The translations under genes and the position numbers were made by a program. A stretch of DNA of 64,000 nucleotides from the NCBI GenBank assembly GCA_963677605.2, contig CAXXDX010000004.1, forward strand, positions 62,001-126,000. Reading direction: 5' to 3'. Below are positions 52,023 through 62,489 of this stretch, piece after piece. Source of the DNA: JAGLOK01 sp963677605 (GTDB lineage: Bacteria > Bacillota > Clostridia > Christensenellales > UMGS416). The notes below the pieces were generated by a model that did not search any database, was not told the DNA's origin, and saw only the letters and a program-made list of their open reading frames with translations. Positions within the stretch are counted from its first letter, which is position 1, and the number at the start of each line of letters is the position of its first letter.

Positions 52023-52934
52023 TTATACTTCAAGTGCTCCGATTATTTCGTTCACATCTTTTATGCCATGCTTTTTCATATATTCTTCAATTCCGTCAAC
52101 CACACTCAGCATACCCATAGGATCAACCAAGTTAAGGCTTCCGCACATAACAGCCGTCGCACCGCAAAGCATGAACTCCACAGCATCCCTGCCAGTCATA
52201 ATGCCGCCCATACCTATGATGGGTATGCTAACCGCTTTTGATACCTGATAGACCATACGAAGCGCTACAGGCTTCACCGCAGGCCCTGAAAACCCTCCTG
52301 TAACATTCGATAGTATCGGGCGCTTAGTGTCCGCATCAACTGCTATGCCAAGTAAAGTGTTTATTAGTGAAACGCCATCAGCACCGGCCTCTTCCGCTGC
52401 TTTCGCATTTTCTGTAATATCCAGGGTATTGGGAGTCAGCTTAACTATCATAGGCTGTTTCGCATGTGCCTTTGCTTCTTTTACTATGCTATGGACAGTC
52501 TCAGGCTTTGCACCGAAAGCAACACCGCCCTCTTTAACGTTGGGGCAAGAGATGTTAAGCTCCAGAAAATCGATTGCATCAACATCGCGCAGTTTGTCGA
52601 TAACCTCGATATATTCCTCCAGCGTACTTCCTGCAACATTCGCAAAAACCGCTGTGTCCAGCTTTTCTAAAAAGGGAACTTCTTTTTCAATAAACGCATC
52701 CACTCCGGGATTCTGCAGACCGACTGCATTGAGCATTCCCGATGGTGTTTCCGCAATCCTCGGCGGAGGATTACCCAGCCTCTTTTTTCCCGTAACGGCT
52801 TTAAGCGATATACCGCCTATCTCAGATAAATCATACTGGTTTTGCATTTCACGTCCGAAGCCATAGCATCCGGACGCAGCAATAACTGGATTTTTAAGTG
52901 TTTTACCGCATAATTTCACACTGGTATTTATCAT
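52023..52934 (-). CDS. pyrD: dihydroorotate dehydrogenase B, catalytic subunit
   Basis: FMN enzyme oxidising dihydroorotate to orotate with NAD through PyrK (class 1B). The 303 residues show N-P-V-I-A-A-S-G-C-Y-G-F-G, the catalytic cysteine in L-N-I-S-C-P-N-V-K, and the FMN phosphate loop G-M-G-G-I. It overlaps pyrK by 4 bp. Confidence 0.97.
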   Translation of the reverse strand: MINTSVKLCGKTLKNPVIAASGCYGFGREMQNQYDLSEIGGISLKAVTGKKRLGNPPPRIAETPSGMLNAVGLQNPGVDAFIEKEVPFLEKLDTAVFANVAGSTLEEYIEVIDKLRDVDAIDFLELNISCPNVKEGGVAFGAKPETVHSIVKEAKAHAKQPMIVKLTPNTLDITENAKAAEEAGADGVSLINTLLGIAVDADTKRPILSNVTGGFSGPAVKPVALRMVYQVSKAVSIPIIGMGGIMTGRDAVEFMLCGATAVMCGSLNLVDPMGMLSVVDGIEEYMKKHGIKDVNEIIGALEV

Positions 52935-53707
52935 AGTCTAACCTCGTCCAGATCAAATACAGGTCCATCCATACAGACAGTTTCATGATTTTCTTCGCCG
53001 TTTTTAACAGTTTTGCACACACATACTTTGCATATGCCAATCCCGCAAGCCATTCTCTCTTCCAGCGAAGCAAGGCATTTAGCGCCGTGTCTTCCCACTA
53101 CTTCTTTTAGTGATTTAAGCATCGGCACAGGTCCGCATGCGAGAATTATGTCATACCCTTCATTTTCAAGATTTTTATCCAATAACTGCGTTACAAATCC
53201 ACACTCAGCCAGCGTTCCGTCATCAGTACAAACGTATGTGTGTTTCGCGATTTCTTTAAAATCATCTACCTGATATGCAAATTCTGCGCTTCTAAATCCA
53301 ATATAAGCATCAAACTCTACATCTTTATAATATTCCATTGCATATTTAAGCGGAGCTACACCGATTCCGCCACCAACAACAGCGGCTTTTTTTATATTCT
53401 CATCCAGTAAAAATCCTCTACCGCAGGGAGATATCACATCTAAACATTCCCCAGCCTTTACTGTACAAATAGCCTTTGTTCCTTCGCCTTTAGCCTGTAC
53501 TATTATCTCTATAGTGCCTTTGCTGTGGTTTACAGAGTTTATGCTTATCGGGCGGCGCAGCAGTAAGTCATTGCGTCCGTTTACTCTGATATGCACAAAC
53601 TGTCCCGGATATGTTTCTTTTGTATTGCATTCAAACTCTATTAAATATGTATCAGTTGCGACCATAACATTTGACACAACCTTGCATTTTTCAAACTTCT
53701 TCGCCAT
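52931..53707 (-). CDS. pyrK: dihydroorotate dehydrogenase B, electron transfer subunit
   Basis: FAD and [2Fe-2S] subunit passing electrons from PyrD to NAD. The 258-residue protein has the flavin motif R-R-P-I-S-I near residue 52, the NAD-binding G-G-G-I-G-V-A-P-L, and the cluster cysteines in C-G-I-G-I-C-K-V-C-V-C plus a later C. It overlaps carB by 1 bp. Confidence 0.96.
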   Translation of the reverse strand: MAKKFEKCKVVSNVMVATDTYLIEFECNTKETYPGQFVHIRVNGRNDLLLRRPISINSVNHSKGTIEIIVQAKGEGTKAICTVKAGECLDVISPCGRGFLLDENIKKAAVVGGGIGVAPLKYAMEYYKDVEFDAYIGFRSAEFAYQVDDFKEIAKHTYVCTDDGTLAECGFVTQLLDKNLENEGYDIILACGPVPMLKSLKEVVGRHGAKCLASLEERMACGIGICKVCVCKTVKNGEENHETVCMDGPVFDLDEVRL

Positions 53708-56700
53708 TAGTTCTCACCAAGTTCATGAAGTCCTACTATGTCAAGCTCCGCATCGCTTTTGTTAAGCTTTAGACTGTTTACAAGCGCTTTTACAGTGTCA
53801 AGTGATGTAAGACAAGGCACTTTAAACTCGACAGCCATTCTGCGCAGTTTAAATCCGTTAGTGGAGCTGTCACGTCCCTGTGTCGGAGTGTTTATTATAA
53901 GCTCAATTTTCTCAGAATGAACCATCTGGTTTACATTCGGCAAGTCCTCATTTATCCCGCCTATCTGTGATGCAGGAACATAGCTGCTGTTTAATGCATG
54001 TGCAGTTCCGCTTGTTGCGTATATCTTATAACCAAGACCAACTAAATCCTCTGCAATCCTTGTTACTTCAGGTTTATCAATGTCTGCAACCGATATAAAC
54101 ACATTGCCTTTTCTCGGAATATTAAATCCTGCTGCCATTAGCCCTTTAAGCACTGCTTCATTATAGTCATAGCTTATCCCCAGAACTTCGCCTGTGGATT
54201 TCATTTCAGGCCCTAGAGATATCTCAAGGTCCGGAAGTTTCTCGAACGAGAACACAGGTACTTTAACAGCATAGAAATCACGCTTTTTATATAGCCCCGT
54301 TCCATATGGCATATCTTTTAGCTTGTATCCCATCATGCATTTTGTAGCAAGTTCTATCATTGGAACGCCGGTCACTTTACTTATATAAGGAACTGTTCTT
54401 GATGAACGCGGATTAACTTCAATTACATATACATTATCTTCGCTTAAAATGTACTGTATATTAATCATTCCGATAACTTTAAGTTCTTTGCAAAGCTTTT
54501 TGGTAGTCTCTACTATAGTATCTTTTATCTCGCTTGAAAATGAGTATGCAGGATAAACAGATATCGAGTCACCCGAGTGAACGCCTGCACGCTCAACATG
54601 CTCCATTATTCCCGGTATAAGGAAGTCTTTGCCGTCTGATATTGCATCGACTTCAATCTCCATACCAACGAGATATTTATCTACAAGTATAGGATGCTCT
54701 GGTGTGCCGTATCTTGTTATAATCTCCATATATTCGGTTATGTCTTTATCCGAATATGCTATCTCCATTCCCTGTCCGCCCAAAACATAAGATGGACGAA
54801 CAAGTACAGGGTACCCTAATTCGTTTGCAAGTGTTAATGCTTTCTCTGTAGTAAATACTGTGTCGCCTTTTGGACGCGGTATATTGCATTTTTCAAGCAG
54901 TGCGTCAAAACAGTCGCGGTCTTCTGCGTCATTGATGTTTTCAAGAGCTGTACCCAACACTTTGTATCCCATCTTTTCAACAGATTCCGCAAGCTTTATG
55001 GCTGTCTGTCCGCCAAACTGCACAACAACACCTTCCGGTTTTTCAAACTCCAAGATGTTCCATACATCCTCCGGTGTAAGAGGCTCAAAATAAAGTCTGT
55101 CGGATGTATCAAAGTCAGTTGACACCGTCTCAGGATTGTTGTTTATTATAACAGTGTCATAACCGAGTTCTTTAAGCGCCCATATGGAATGAACCGAACA
55201 ATAGTCAAACTCAACTCCCTGGCCTATTCTTATTGGTCCAGAACCAAGAACCACAACTGATTTGTTATCGCCTTTATCCGCTTCGTTTTCAATATCGTAT
55301 GAAGAGTAATAATATGGACTTACTGCGTCAAACTCCGCACCGCATGTATCAACCATTTTAAACGTAGGATAAATTTTATATTCTATACGCAGATTGCGGA
55401 TCTTTTCTTCACTTGTTCCTGTAAGTCTTCCGATTGCATGGTCAGAAAATCCGCGCTTTTTAAGCTCTCTTAGGTGGTCTTTATCAACACATTCAATACC
55501 GCAGTCTTTAAGGTGTTCTTCCTGACGCACTATGTTTGAAAGCTTATATAAATACCATGGATCGATTTTTGTTATATCAAATATATGTTTTTCGCTCACA
55601 CCGCGGCGCAAAGCTTCTGTTACAACAAAAATACGCTCATCCGTTTTCATATGAAGCAGCTCTTCTATATCATCATCAGAGCATTTTGCTGCATCACGGA
55701 ACTCCAAAGAATCAAGTCCCAGCTCAAGCGAACGTATTGCTTTTAAAAATGCAGACTCAAAGTTTGAACCTATAGACATTACTTCGCCTGTGGCCTTCAT
55801 TCTTGTGCCCAGTGTGTTTTCAGCTTTTGTAAACTTATCAAAAGGCCATCTTGGGAATTTAACTACAACATAATCTAGCGTAGGCTCAAATGAGCTGTAT
55901 GTTTTTCCTGTAACCGAGTTTTCGATCTCATCAAGTCCGTAGCCTATTGCAATCTTTGCAGATATCTTGGCTATTGGGTAGCCTGTTGCTTTCGATGCAA
56001 GTGCTGAGCTTCTTGAGACTCGTGGATTAACCTCAATTACTGCATACTGCATGCTGTCAGTGTCCAGCGCATACTGCACATTACATCCGCCTTCGATATT
56101 AAGTGCAGATATAATCTTTATGGCAGATGTTCTAAGCATCTGATATTCAGCATCGCGAAGTGTCTGCGATGGTGCAACAACTATCGAGTCGCCTGTGTGT
56201 ATTCCTACAGGATCAATGTTTTCCATGTTACACACTGTAATGCAGTTTCCTTTTGAGTCGCGCATTACTTCATATTCTATCTCTTTCCATCCGGAAATTG
56301 ATTTTTCAATAAGGCACTGCCCCACTCTTGAATATCTTAATCCGTCCGCGCAAATGGATGCCAGCTCCATCGGAGTAGCTGCAATTCCGCCGCCCGAGCC
56401 GCCCAAAGTATATGCAGGACGAACGATAACCGGATAACCCATCTCGCTTGCAAATTCAAGCGCAGGATCCACATCAGTTACTATGACGCTGTCAATTATC
56501 GGCTCATCAATCTCGATTAACATCTGCTTGAAAGCGTCCCTGTCTTCAGCTTTATAGATAGATTCTACATTGGTTCCCAGAAGGCGTACGTTAACTTCAT
56601 CCAAAAATCCGCTTTCTGCAAGCTCCATAGCAGCGTTAAGGCCCGTCTGTCCGCCGAGAGTCGGAAGGATTGAGTCAGGCTTTTCTTTTCTTATTATGTT

Positions 56701-56925
56701 TTTTAAAACTTCCTGTGTTAAAGGCTCAAGATACACTTGGTCTGCAATGTTTAAGTCAGTCATTATAGTTGCAGGGTTTGAGTTAACCAGAACAACTTCT
56801 ATACCTTCTTCTTTTAGTGCGCGGCAGGCTTGTGTTCCCGCATAGTCAAACTCAGCCGCCTGACCTATAACTATCGGTCCTGAGCCTATCACCATTACTT
56901 TTTTTATACTTTTATTAAGTGGCAT
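53707..56925 (-). CDS. carB: carbamoyl-phosphate synthase large subunit
   Basis: The 1,072-residue synthetase makes carbamoyl phosphate from bicarbonate, ammonia and 2 ATP. Both halves start with V-x-G-S-G-P-I-x-I-G-Q (near residues 13 and 560), each carrying an ATP-grasp domain (V-R-P-A-Y-T-L-G-G and V-R-P-S-Y-V-L-G-G). The C-terminal MGS-like domain binds allosteric nucleotides. It is the pyr-operon-linked copy. Confidence 0.98.
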   Translation of the reverse strand: MPLNKSIKKVMVIGSGPIVIGQAAEFDYAGTQACRALKEEGIEVVLVNSNPATIMTDLNIADQVYLEPLTQEVLKNIIRKEKPDSILPTLGGQTGLNAAMELAESGFLDEVNVRLLGTNVESIYKAEDRDAFKQMLIEIDEPIIDSVIVTDVDPALEFASEMGYPVIVRPAYTLGGSGGGIAATPMELASICADGLRYSRVGQCLIEKSISGWKEIEYEVMRDSKGNCITVCNMENIDPVGIHTGDSIVVAPSQTLRDAEYQMLRTSAIKIISALNIEGGCNVQYALDTDSMQYAVIEVNPRVSRSSALASKATGYPIAKISAKIAIGYGLDEIENSVTGKTYSSFEPTLDYVVVKFPRWPFDKFTKAENTLGTRMKATGEVMSIGSNFESAFLKAIRSLELGLDSLEFRDAAKCSDDDIEELLHMKTDERIFVVTEALRRGVSEKHIFDITKIDPWYLYKLSNIVRQEEHLKDCGIECVDKDHLRELKKRGFSDHAIGRLTGTSEEKIRNLRIEYKIYPTFKMVDTCGAEFDAVSPYYYSSYDIENEADKGDNKSVVVLGSGPIRIGQGVEFDYCSVHSIWALKELGYDTVIINNNPETVSTDFDTSDRLYFEPLTPEDVWNILEFEKPEGVVVQFGGQTAIKLAESVEKMGYKVLGTALENINDAEDRDCFDALLEKCNIPRPKGDTVFTTEKALTLANELGYPVLVRPSYVLGGQGMEIAYSDKDITEYMEIITRYGTPEHPILVDKYLVGMEIEVDAISDGKDFLIPGIMEHVERAGVHSGDSISVYPAYSFSSEIKDTIVETTKKLCKELKVIGMINIQYILSEDNVYVIEVNPRSSRTVPYISKVTGVPMIELATKCMMGYKLKDMPYGTGLYKKRDFYAVKVPVFSFEKLPDLEISLGPEMKSTGEVLGISYDYNEAVLKGLMAAGFNIPRKGNVFISVADIDKPEVTRIAEDLVGLGYKIYATSGTAHALNSSYVPASQIGGINEDLPNVNQMVHSEKIELIINTPTQGRDSSTNGFKLRRMAVEFKVPCLTSLDTVKALVNSLKLNKSDAELDIVGLHELGEN

Positions 56926-56940
56926 TTTGTCTCCTAATTA

Positions 56941-57987
56941 TTATAGCAAGTCCATAAACTCATCAAAAAGATAAGCTGTGTCCTGTGGTCCCGGTGCTGC
57001 TTCAGGGTGAAACTGCACTGTGAAGATATCATCATCCATATATCTTAAACCCTCAATGGACATATCGTTCCAGTTCCTGTGGGACACTTCAATATTCTTC
57101 GGAAGAGAATCTTCTACAACAGTATAGCCGTGGTTCTGCGATGTTATAAACACGCGGTCCTTATCCAAGTCCTTAACAGGATGGTTTGCACCCCTGTGCC
57201 CATATCTTAGTTTTTCGGTGTCAGCTCCGCTTGCAAGCGCCATAAGCTGATGACCGAGACAGATGCCGAAAATCGGTCTGTATCCTATTAAAAGCTTAAT
57301 TTCATTGATTATTTCTGGATTATCTTTTGGATCTCCCGGGCCGTTTGTCAGCATTATGCCGTCCACATCATCTTTCATGATTTCTTTTGCTTTTGTTGTG
57401 GAAGGGTACACAATAAGATTACAGTCGCGCTTTCTCAGCGAAGAAAGGATTGACGCTTTTAGACCGAAGTCAAACACAGCAACTTTCTTTCCTTTGCCTG
57501 GTATCTCAAACTTCTCGTCACATGTAACTTTATCCACGGGTTTATCGACTTTATATGAAAGCATCTCTTTTTTCATATCTTCCGTAAGCTCGTTTTTGGA
57601 TATTATCCCGCGAAGTGTGCCGTGGTCGCGTATCGAGCGTGTAAGCGCCCGTGTGTCTATATCCTGTATGCCGACGATGCCATGCTTTTTCATGTACGCT
57701 TCCAGCGAGCCTTCGCTTCGCCAGTTGCTTGGCAGCTCGCAAAGCTCCCGAACAACAAAACCTTTCACTTGCGGATGCATGGACTCGGGATCTTCCCAGT
57801 TGACTCCATAGTTTCCTATGAGCGGATATGTCATCATTACTATCTGTCCGTAATATGACGGATCGGTCAAAACTTCCTGATATCCCGTCATTCCGGTGTT
57901 AAACACAACCTCGCCGATTGTGTCGCCGTCAGCTCCGAATTGTTTACCCTCATAAACCGAGCCGTCTTCCAAATAAAGATAAGCCAT
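56941..57987 (-). CDS. carA: carbamoyl-phosphate synthase small subunit
   Basis: Glutaminase subunit supplying ammonia to CarB. The 348 residues show the N-terminal L-E-D-G-S-V-Y-E-G and the class I glutamine amidotransferase triad in F-G-I-C-L-G-H-Q (Cys) and Q-F-H-P-E-A (His, Glu). Two ATGs lie together (57990, 57987); the second is 5 nt from AGGAG, the first only 2, so 57987 is taken. It overlaps nothing but abuts the pyrF stop. Confidence 0.97.
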   Translation of the reverse strand: MAYLYLEDGSVYEGKQFGADGDTIGEVVFNTGMTGYQEVLTDPSYYGQIVMMTYPLIGNYGVNWEDPESMHPQVKGFVVRELCELPSNWRSEGSLEAYMKKHGIVGIQDIDTRALTRSIRDHGTLRGIISKNELTEDMKKEMLSYKVDKPVDKVTCDEKFEIPGKGKKVAVFDFGLKASILSSLRKRDCNLIVYPSTTKAKEIMKDDVDGIMLTNGPGDPKDNPEIINEIKLLIGYRPIFGICLGHQLMALASGADTEKLRYGHRGANHPVKDLDKDRVFITSQNHGYTVVEDSLPKNIEVSHRNWNDMSIEGLRYMDDDIFTVQFHPEAAPGPQDTAYLFDEFMDLL

Positions 57988-57989
57988 CA

Positions 57990-58904
57990 TTACTCCTTAT
58001 TGCCTGCTATTGCTTTATTTAAATCCTCTTTCATCTCCAAAGTCACCTTTCTGGCAGCCTCTGTGAAAGAGAGAGTTTTTTCATTCTTCCATGCACACAT
58101 TATACCACGGGATGAGTTTACAATGCCTCCTATCCCATTATCATCAAACATTCCTGCAACGTCAGAAGCGCTTGCTCCCTGTGCACCATATCCGGGTATC
58201 AGGAAAAATGTGTTTTTCATCATTTTCCTGAGTTTTATTCCCTCTTCTTTGTGTGTCGCGCCCACAACTGCGCCTATAAGGTTATATCCACAGTCCTTGT
58301 CGATGCTTGTTTTTCCCCAATCAATAACAAGCTTTGCCACCTTTTCATATATAAGCTCACCGTCATGTGCTTTTATGTCCTGTATCTCACTGCTTGATGG
58401 GTTTGATGTCTTAACCAGCACAAACATCCCTTTGTCCATTTCTTCGCATGTTTTAATAAATGGCTTTACTCCGTCTGTCCCAAAATAAGGATTGACTGTC
58501 ATAAAGTCAGAGCCAAACGGCGTACCTCCTACAGAAGGAGTCTCTCCTATATGCGCATGTGCATACGCTTCGCTTGTTGAGCCTATATCTCCGCGTTTAA
58601 CATCTGCGATAACGACAAGTCCTGCCTGTTTTGCATAATCAATAGTCTTTTTGTATATCTCGATTCCTTCAAGCCCGTACATTTCGTAGTAAGCGTTCTG
58701 AATTTTAACTGATGGTATAATGTCACAAAGCTCATCTATAAGCTGCCTGTTGAAATCATATATTGCTTCACAAGCACCTTTTAATATAGACACATTGTAT
58801 TTACTCAAAAGCTCTTGCGGCAAATACTCCAGTCTTGTGTCAAGCCCTACGCATATGGGACTTTCCTTTTCAGTTATTTCTTTTACAAGTCTATTGATAA
58901 TCAT
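57990..58904 (-). CDS. pyrF: orotidine-5'-phosphate decarboxylase
   Basis: Decarboxylates OMP to UMP. The 304-residue form belongs to the long PyrF type 2 family, with G-L-D-T-R-L-E near the N-terminus, the catalytic D-V-K-R-G-D-I-G-S-T-S near residue 95, and G-Y-G-A-Q-G-A. Placed between pyrC and carA, unlike Bacillus where it lies near pyrE. AGGAG precedes the ATG; a hairpin GCTGTATA/TATACAGC lies in the 58-bp gap after pyrC (58943-58960). Confidence 0.96.
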   Translation of the reverse strand: MIINRLVKEITEKESPICVGLDTRLEYLPQELLSKYNVSILKGACEAIYDFNRQLIDELCDIIPSVKIQNAYYEMYGLEGIEIYKKTIDYAKQAGLVVIADVKRGDIGSTSEAYAHAHIGETPSVGGTPFGSDFMTVNPYFGTDGVKPFIKTCEEMDKGMFVLVKTSNPSSSEIQDIKAHDGELIYEKVAKLVIDWGKTSIDKDCGYNLIGAVVGATHKEEGIKLRKMMKNTFFLIPGYGAQGASASDVAGMFDDNGIGGIVNSSRGIMCAWKNEKTLSFTEAARKVTLEMKEDLNKAIAGNKE

Positions 58905-58962
58905 ATTACTCCTATTCTATCAAATGTATATTTATTATGCAAGCTGTATATTTATACAGCGC

Positions 58963-60234
58963 TTACTCTTTATATGCGACTTTTCCGTTAACAACAGTCC
59001 CTGTTACACATCCAGTAACTTTCATTCCTCCGAACGGATTGTTTTTTCCTTTTGATACAAACTTTTGAGGGTCTATTTCATATTCCCTGTTTAAGTCCAA
59101 TAAAGTAAGGTTCGCAGCTGCTTTTTCAACAATTCCCACACTTTCCTGCTTTAGTATTTCAAGCGGTTTATATGCCATAAGCTCCACAAGTTTTCCCATA
59201 TCTATATGGCCTTCTTTAACAAGCTTTGTGTAGCACAGTGAAAATGCCGTTTCAAATCCTGAGATACCATTTGATGCCAGAGAATATTCCACTCTCTTAT
59301 CATCCAGATGATGCGGTGCATGGTCAGTTGCTATGCAGTCAATTGTGCCATCCTTTATAGCCTCGATTATAGCAAGCCTGTCTTCTTCTGTGCGCAGAGG
59401 CGGATTCACCTTTGTGTTAGTGTCATAGCCTATTACCATCTCGTCAGTTCCAGTAATATAATGCGGAGTTGTCTCACAAGTGACCTTCACTCCCCTTTTC
59501 TTCGCATTTCGAATAGCTTCCACAGTTTCTTTTGCCGAAATATGCGCAATGTGAACCTTCGTTCCCAAGTATTCAGCCAGATGTATGTCACGCACTGCCA
59601 TGATGGATTCCGAAACATTGGGTATTCCTTTAAGCCCAAGCATAGTGCTGACTTCGCCTTCATTCATGTCGCCTTTAAGGCTTGGTTCTTCGCAGTGCGA
59701 AATTATAAGCGCATCAAAGTTTTTGGCATATTCCATCGCAAGATACATCATTCTGGCGCTTGATACAGGCACTCCGTCATCCGAAAATGCCACACAGCCG
59801 GCATCTGTCATCATTCCCATCTCAGTAAGCATTTTGCCCTGCTGTCCCATCGTAACACTTCCAATAGGCAGCACATTGACCTTTGCATCCGTTTCGCAAA
59901 CAGCTTTTATCGAATGCGTAACCGCAGGGTTGTCGTTTACGGGACTGGTGTTAGGCATACATGCAACTGTGCAAAATCCACCCTTTGCAGCCGATGCAGT
60001 TCCCGATGCAATGTCTTCTTTATATTCATATCCCGGCTCGCGAAGGTGTACATGCATGTCGCACATTCCCGGTATTATTGTCATTCCATCAGCTTCAAAT
60101 ACTTCTGCAGATTCGTTCTTAATATCTTTTTCGATTTTTTCTATATATGAACCCGATATAAGAATATCGAAATTACCGTCAATTTTATTTTTCGGGTCAA
60201 AAACGTGCCCGCCTTTTATAAGCAATTTGCTCAT
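58963..60234 (-). CDS. pyrC: dihydroorotase
   Basis: Zinc amidohydrolase that closes carbamoyl-aspartate to dihydroorotate. The 423-residue protein has the D-M-H-V-H-L-R-E-P-G-Y-E-Y-K-E-D metal motif near residue 60 and I-A-T-D-H-A-P-H-H near 305. It overlaps pyrB by 4 bp (ATGA). Confidence 0.97.
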   Translation of the reverse strand: MSKLLIKGGHVFDPKNKIDGNFDILISGSYIEKIEKDIKNESAEVFEADGMTIIPGMCDMHVHLREPGYEYKEDIASGTASAAKGGFCTVACMPNTSPVNDNPAVTHSIKAVCETDAKVNVLPIGSVTMGQQGKMLTEMGMMTDAGCVAFSDDGVPVSSARMMYLAMEYAKNFDALIISHCEEPSLKGDMNEGEVSTMLGLKGIPNVSESIMAVRDIHLAEYLGTKVHIAHISAKETVEAIRNAKKRGVKVTCETTPHYITGTDEMVIGYDTNTKVNPPLRTEEDRLAIIEAIKDGTIDCIATDHAPHHLDDKRVEYSLASNGISGFETAFSLCYTKLVKEGHIDMGKLVELMAYKPLEILKQESVGIVEKAAANLTLLDLNREYEIDPQKFVSKGKNNPFGGMKVTGCVTGTVVNGKVAYKE

Positions 60235-61151
60235 TTTTCCCTCCTTGTAAGCATAAACAGAAGCGCCATTCTCACAGCCAGTCCGTTTGTCACCTGCTCA
60301 TCTATCACCGACATTTCATTGTCTATTGTAAAGCTTGACATCTCTACACCGCGGTTTACAGGGCCGGGATGCATTATGATGGCATCTTCTTTTGCAAGTT
60401 TAAGTCTTCTATCATCAATACCAAAATATTTGTAATACTCCCTCACCGAAGGAAATAGTCCAGCATTCTGTCTTTCTTTTTGTATCCTAAGCCCCATAAC
60501 AATGTCTGCACCATCCAGTGCATCATCTACTTTTGTTGTGGTTTTTACCCCACATTTTTCAATACCTATAGGTATCATAGTTGAAGGCCCCGCAAGTACG
60601 ACTTCAGCTCCCATAGTCTGCATCCCGTAAGCATTGGAGCGTGCTACTCTTGAGTGCATTATGTCTCCCGTTATTGCTACCTTAAGTCCTTCAAGTGTTC
60701 CTTTTTTCTCGCGTATAGTAAACATGTCAAGAAGTGCCTGTGTCGGATGTTCGTGCATTCCGTCACCTGCGTTTATAACAGATGCTTCAACATTTTTCGC
60801 CATAAAGTGCGGCGCACCGCTCATAGGGTGGCGCAAAACGATAATATCGGCCTTCATCCTGTCCAGCGTACGAGCAGTATCCAGAAGTGTTTCACCCTTT
60901 GACACCGACGAAGCCGATGCAGATATTGCAGACGATGATGCGGAAAGATATTTTGAAGCTAAGTCAAAAGATACCCTCGTTCTCGTCGAATTTTCAAAAA
61001 AGCACAGTATTACAGACTTTCCCTGCAGATGCGGTGTTTTCTTTGATCCGCTCATCAGTATCTTTTTCATCTGTGAAGCTGTGTCAAGAATTTGAGTGAT
61101 TTCCTCTTTTGACACGCCTTCAAGCCCTAAAAGGTCTTTGCTCTTTAACAT
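60231..61151 (-). CDS. pyrB: aspartate carbamoyltransferase, catalytic subunit
   Basis: Makes N-carbamoyl-aspartate from carbamoyl phosphate and aspartate. The 306 residues contain the carbamoyl-phosphate motif E-N-S-T-R-T-R-V-S-F near residue 53, the catalytic H-P-T-Q-A-L-L-D, and H-P-G-P-V-N-R-G near the end. No pyrI gene is adjacent, as expected for the Firmicute type. AAGGGA precedes the ATG; it follows a terminator hairpin after uraA. Confidence 0.97.
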   Translation of the reverse strand: MLKSKDLLGLEGVSKEEITQILDTASQMKKILMSGSKKTPHLQGKSVILCFFENSTRTRVSFDLASKYLSASSSAISASASSVSKGETLLDTARTLDRMKADIIVLRHPMSGAPHFMAKNVEASVINAGDGMHEHPTQALLDMFTIREKKGTLEGLKVAITGDIMHSRVARSNAYGMQTMGAEVVLAGPSTMIPIGIEKCGVKTTTKVDDALDGADIVMGLRIQKERQNAGLFPSVREYYKYFGIDDRRLKLAKEDAIIMHPGPVNRGVEMSSFTIDNEMSVIDEQVTNGLAVRMALLFMLTRREK

Positions 61152-61183
61152 GTTTTATTCCCTTCAATATTTCGTGGTTTTTT

Positions 61184-61208
61184 AAAAGAGAGCGGCAAAG
61201 CCGCTCTC
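61184..61208 (-). terminator. terminator between uraA and pyrB
   Basis: GAGAGCGGC-TTT-GCCGCTCTC hairpin with TTTT on the minus strand, within a 64-bp gap. There is no room for a PyrR antiterminator loop, so it appears to be a leaky terminator or a stabilising stem. Confidence 0.82.
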
Positions 61209-61215
61209 ACTGTAA

Positions 61216-62460
61216 TTATTTTTCAGTCTTGCCCATATTCTCCGGCAATACTTTGTTGAGTATGATTCCGACAACAGCAGCAAGCGCATACCCCGTAAGA
61301 ACCATCCCCGATGTCGCGCTTATCGGAATAGTCGCACCGCCGATTGCAGGGATAAGCATTACCGCCGCAATAAGCATGTTCCTTGGATTTTTGAAGTCCA
61401 CTTTGTTTTCAACCAATGTTCTAAGGCCTACAGAAGCTATCATACCGAACAGCACAATGCTGACACCGCCTAAAACAGGGCCGGGGATTGATTGAATCAA
61501 ACCTCCGAACTTTCCAACAAAGCTCATTGCAAGTGCGAAGCATGCAGCAATTACGAGAGATACAGGATTGTAGTTGCCTGTGGCAGCAAGAACGCCTGTG
61601 TTTTCTGAATATGTTGTGTTAGCAGGTCCGCCGACAAGTCCTGCAAACATTGTTGCAAGTCCGTCGCCTATTAATGTGCGGTGAAGTCCAGGATCTTTAA
61701 CAAAGTCTTTTCCGACAACTGCGCCGTTTGCTGTGATGTCGCCTATGTGTTCAACAAATGTGATTACTGCGACAGGTGCAACAATTAAGATAGCTTTCAG
61801 GCTAAACTTAGGAAGGAAGAAAGCGGGTGCTTCAATCCATGAAGGAGAAGTTACACTTGTGAAGTTTATCATACCGAAAGCCAGTGCGGAAAGATAAGCC
61901 ACAACAATACCAATAATAATAGGTATCATCTTTATAAAGCCTTTTGTGAAAACGCTTATAACCATTATTGTAAGCACCGCGATAAGTGCAACAATCCAGT
62001 TCTGCCATACAGGAACGCCTTCTATAGCTGTTGTAATATTGCTGATTGCAACGTTTGCAAGCATAAGACCGATAAGAATTATGATAGTTCCTGTAACAAG
62101 CGGCGGGAAGAAGCTTTTTATTCTGTCTGCACCAAAAAGCTTAACAAGCAGTGCAAGAACAAGATACAGCGCGCCTGCCACCATAAGTCCGCCTGTTGCA
62201 TATGCAATGTCTCCTGTTGCTTCCGCTGCAGCTGATATAGCTGTCATAAAAGCAAATGATGAGCCAAGGAATACAGGTACTTTCCTCTTTGTGATGAAGA
62301 AGAACATTATAGTTCCCACACCTGCTGTAAAGAGCGCAACCGATACAGGCAGTCCTGTAAGTATCGGTACAAGCACTGTGGCGCCGAACATTGCAAACAT
62401 GTGCTGTATGCCAAGTACAATCAGTTTTCCCGGGCTAGTTTTTTGAGTTAAATCTGTCAA
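61216..62460 (-). CDS. uraA: uracil permease (NCS2 family)
   Basis: A 414-residue proton-coupled uracil transporter with 12-14 hydrophobic segments. Family marks are the N-terminal G-I-Q-H-M-F-A-M-F-G-A-T-V-L-V-P and E-H-I-G-D near residue 240, followed by G-L-V-G-G-P-A-N-T-T-Y-S-E-N-T-G. It starts at a TTG (62458-62460) 8 nt after AGGAGG; an ATG within the same site is out of frame. Confidence 0.95.
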   Translation of the reverse strand: MTDLTQKTSPGKLIVLGIQHMFAMFGATVLVPILTGLPVSVALFTAGVGTIMFFFITKRKVPVFLGSSFAFMTAISAAAEATGDIAYATGGLMVAGALYLVLALLVKLFGADRIKSFFPPLVTGTIIILIGLMLANVAISNITTAIEGVPVWQNWIVALIAVLTIMVISVFTKGFIKMIPIIIGIVVAYLSALAFGMINFTSVTSPSWIEAPAFFLPKFSLKAILIVAPVAVITFVEHIGDITANGAVVGKDFVKDPGLHRTLIGDGLATMFAGLVGGPANTTYSENTGVLAATGNYNPVSLVIAACFALAMSFVGKFGGLIQSIPGPVLGGVSIVLFGMIASVGLRTLVENKVDFKNPRNMLIAAVMLIPAIGGATIPISATSGMVLTGYALAAVVGIILNKVLPENMGKTEK

Positions 62461-62489
62461 TTTCCCATCCTCCTATAAAATATAATAAT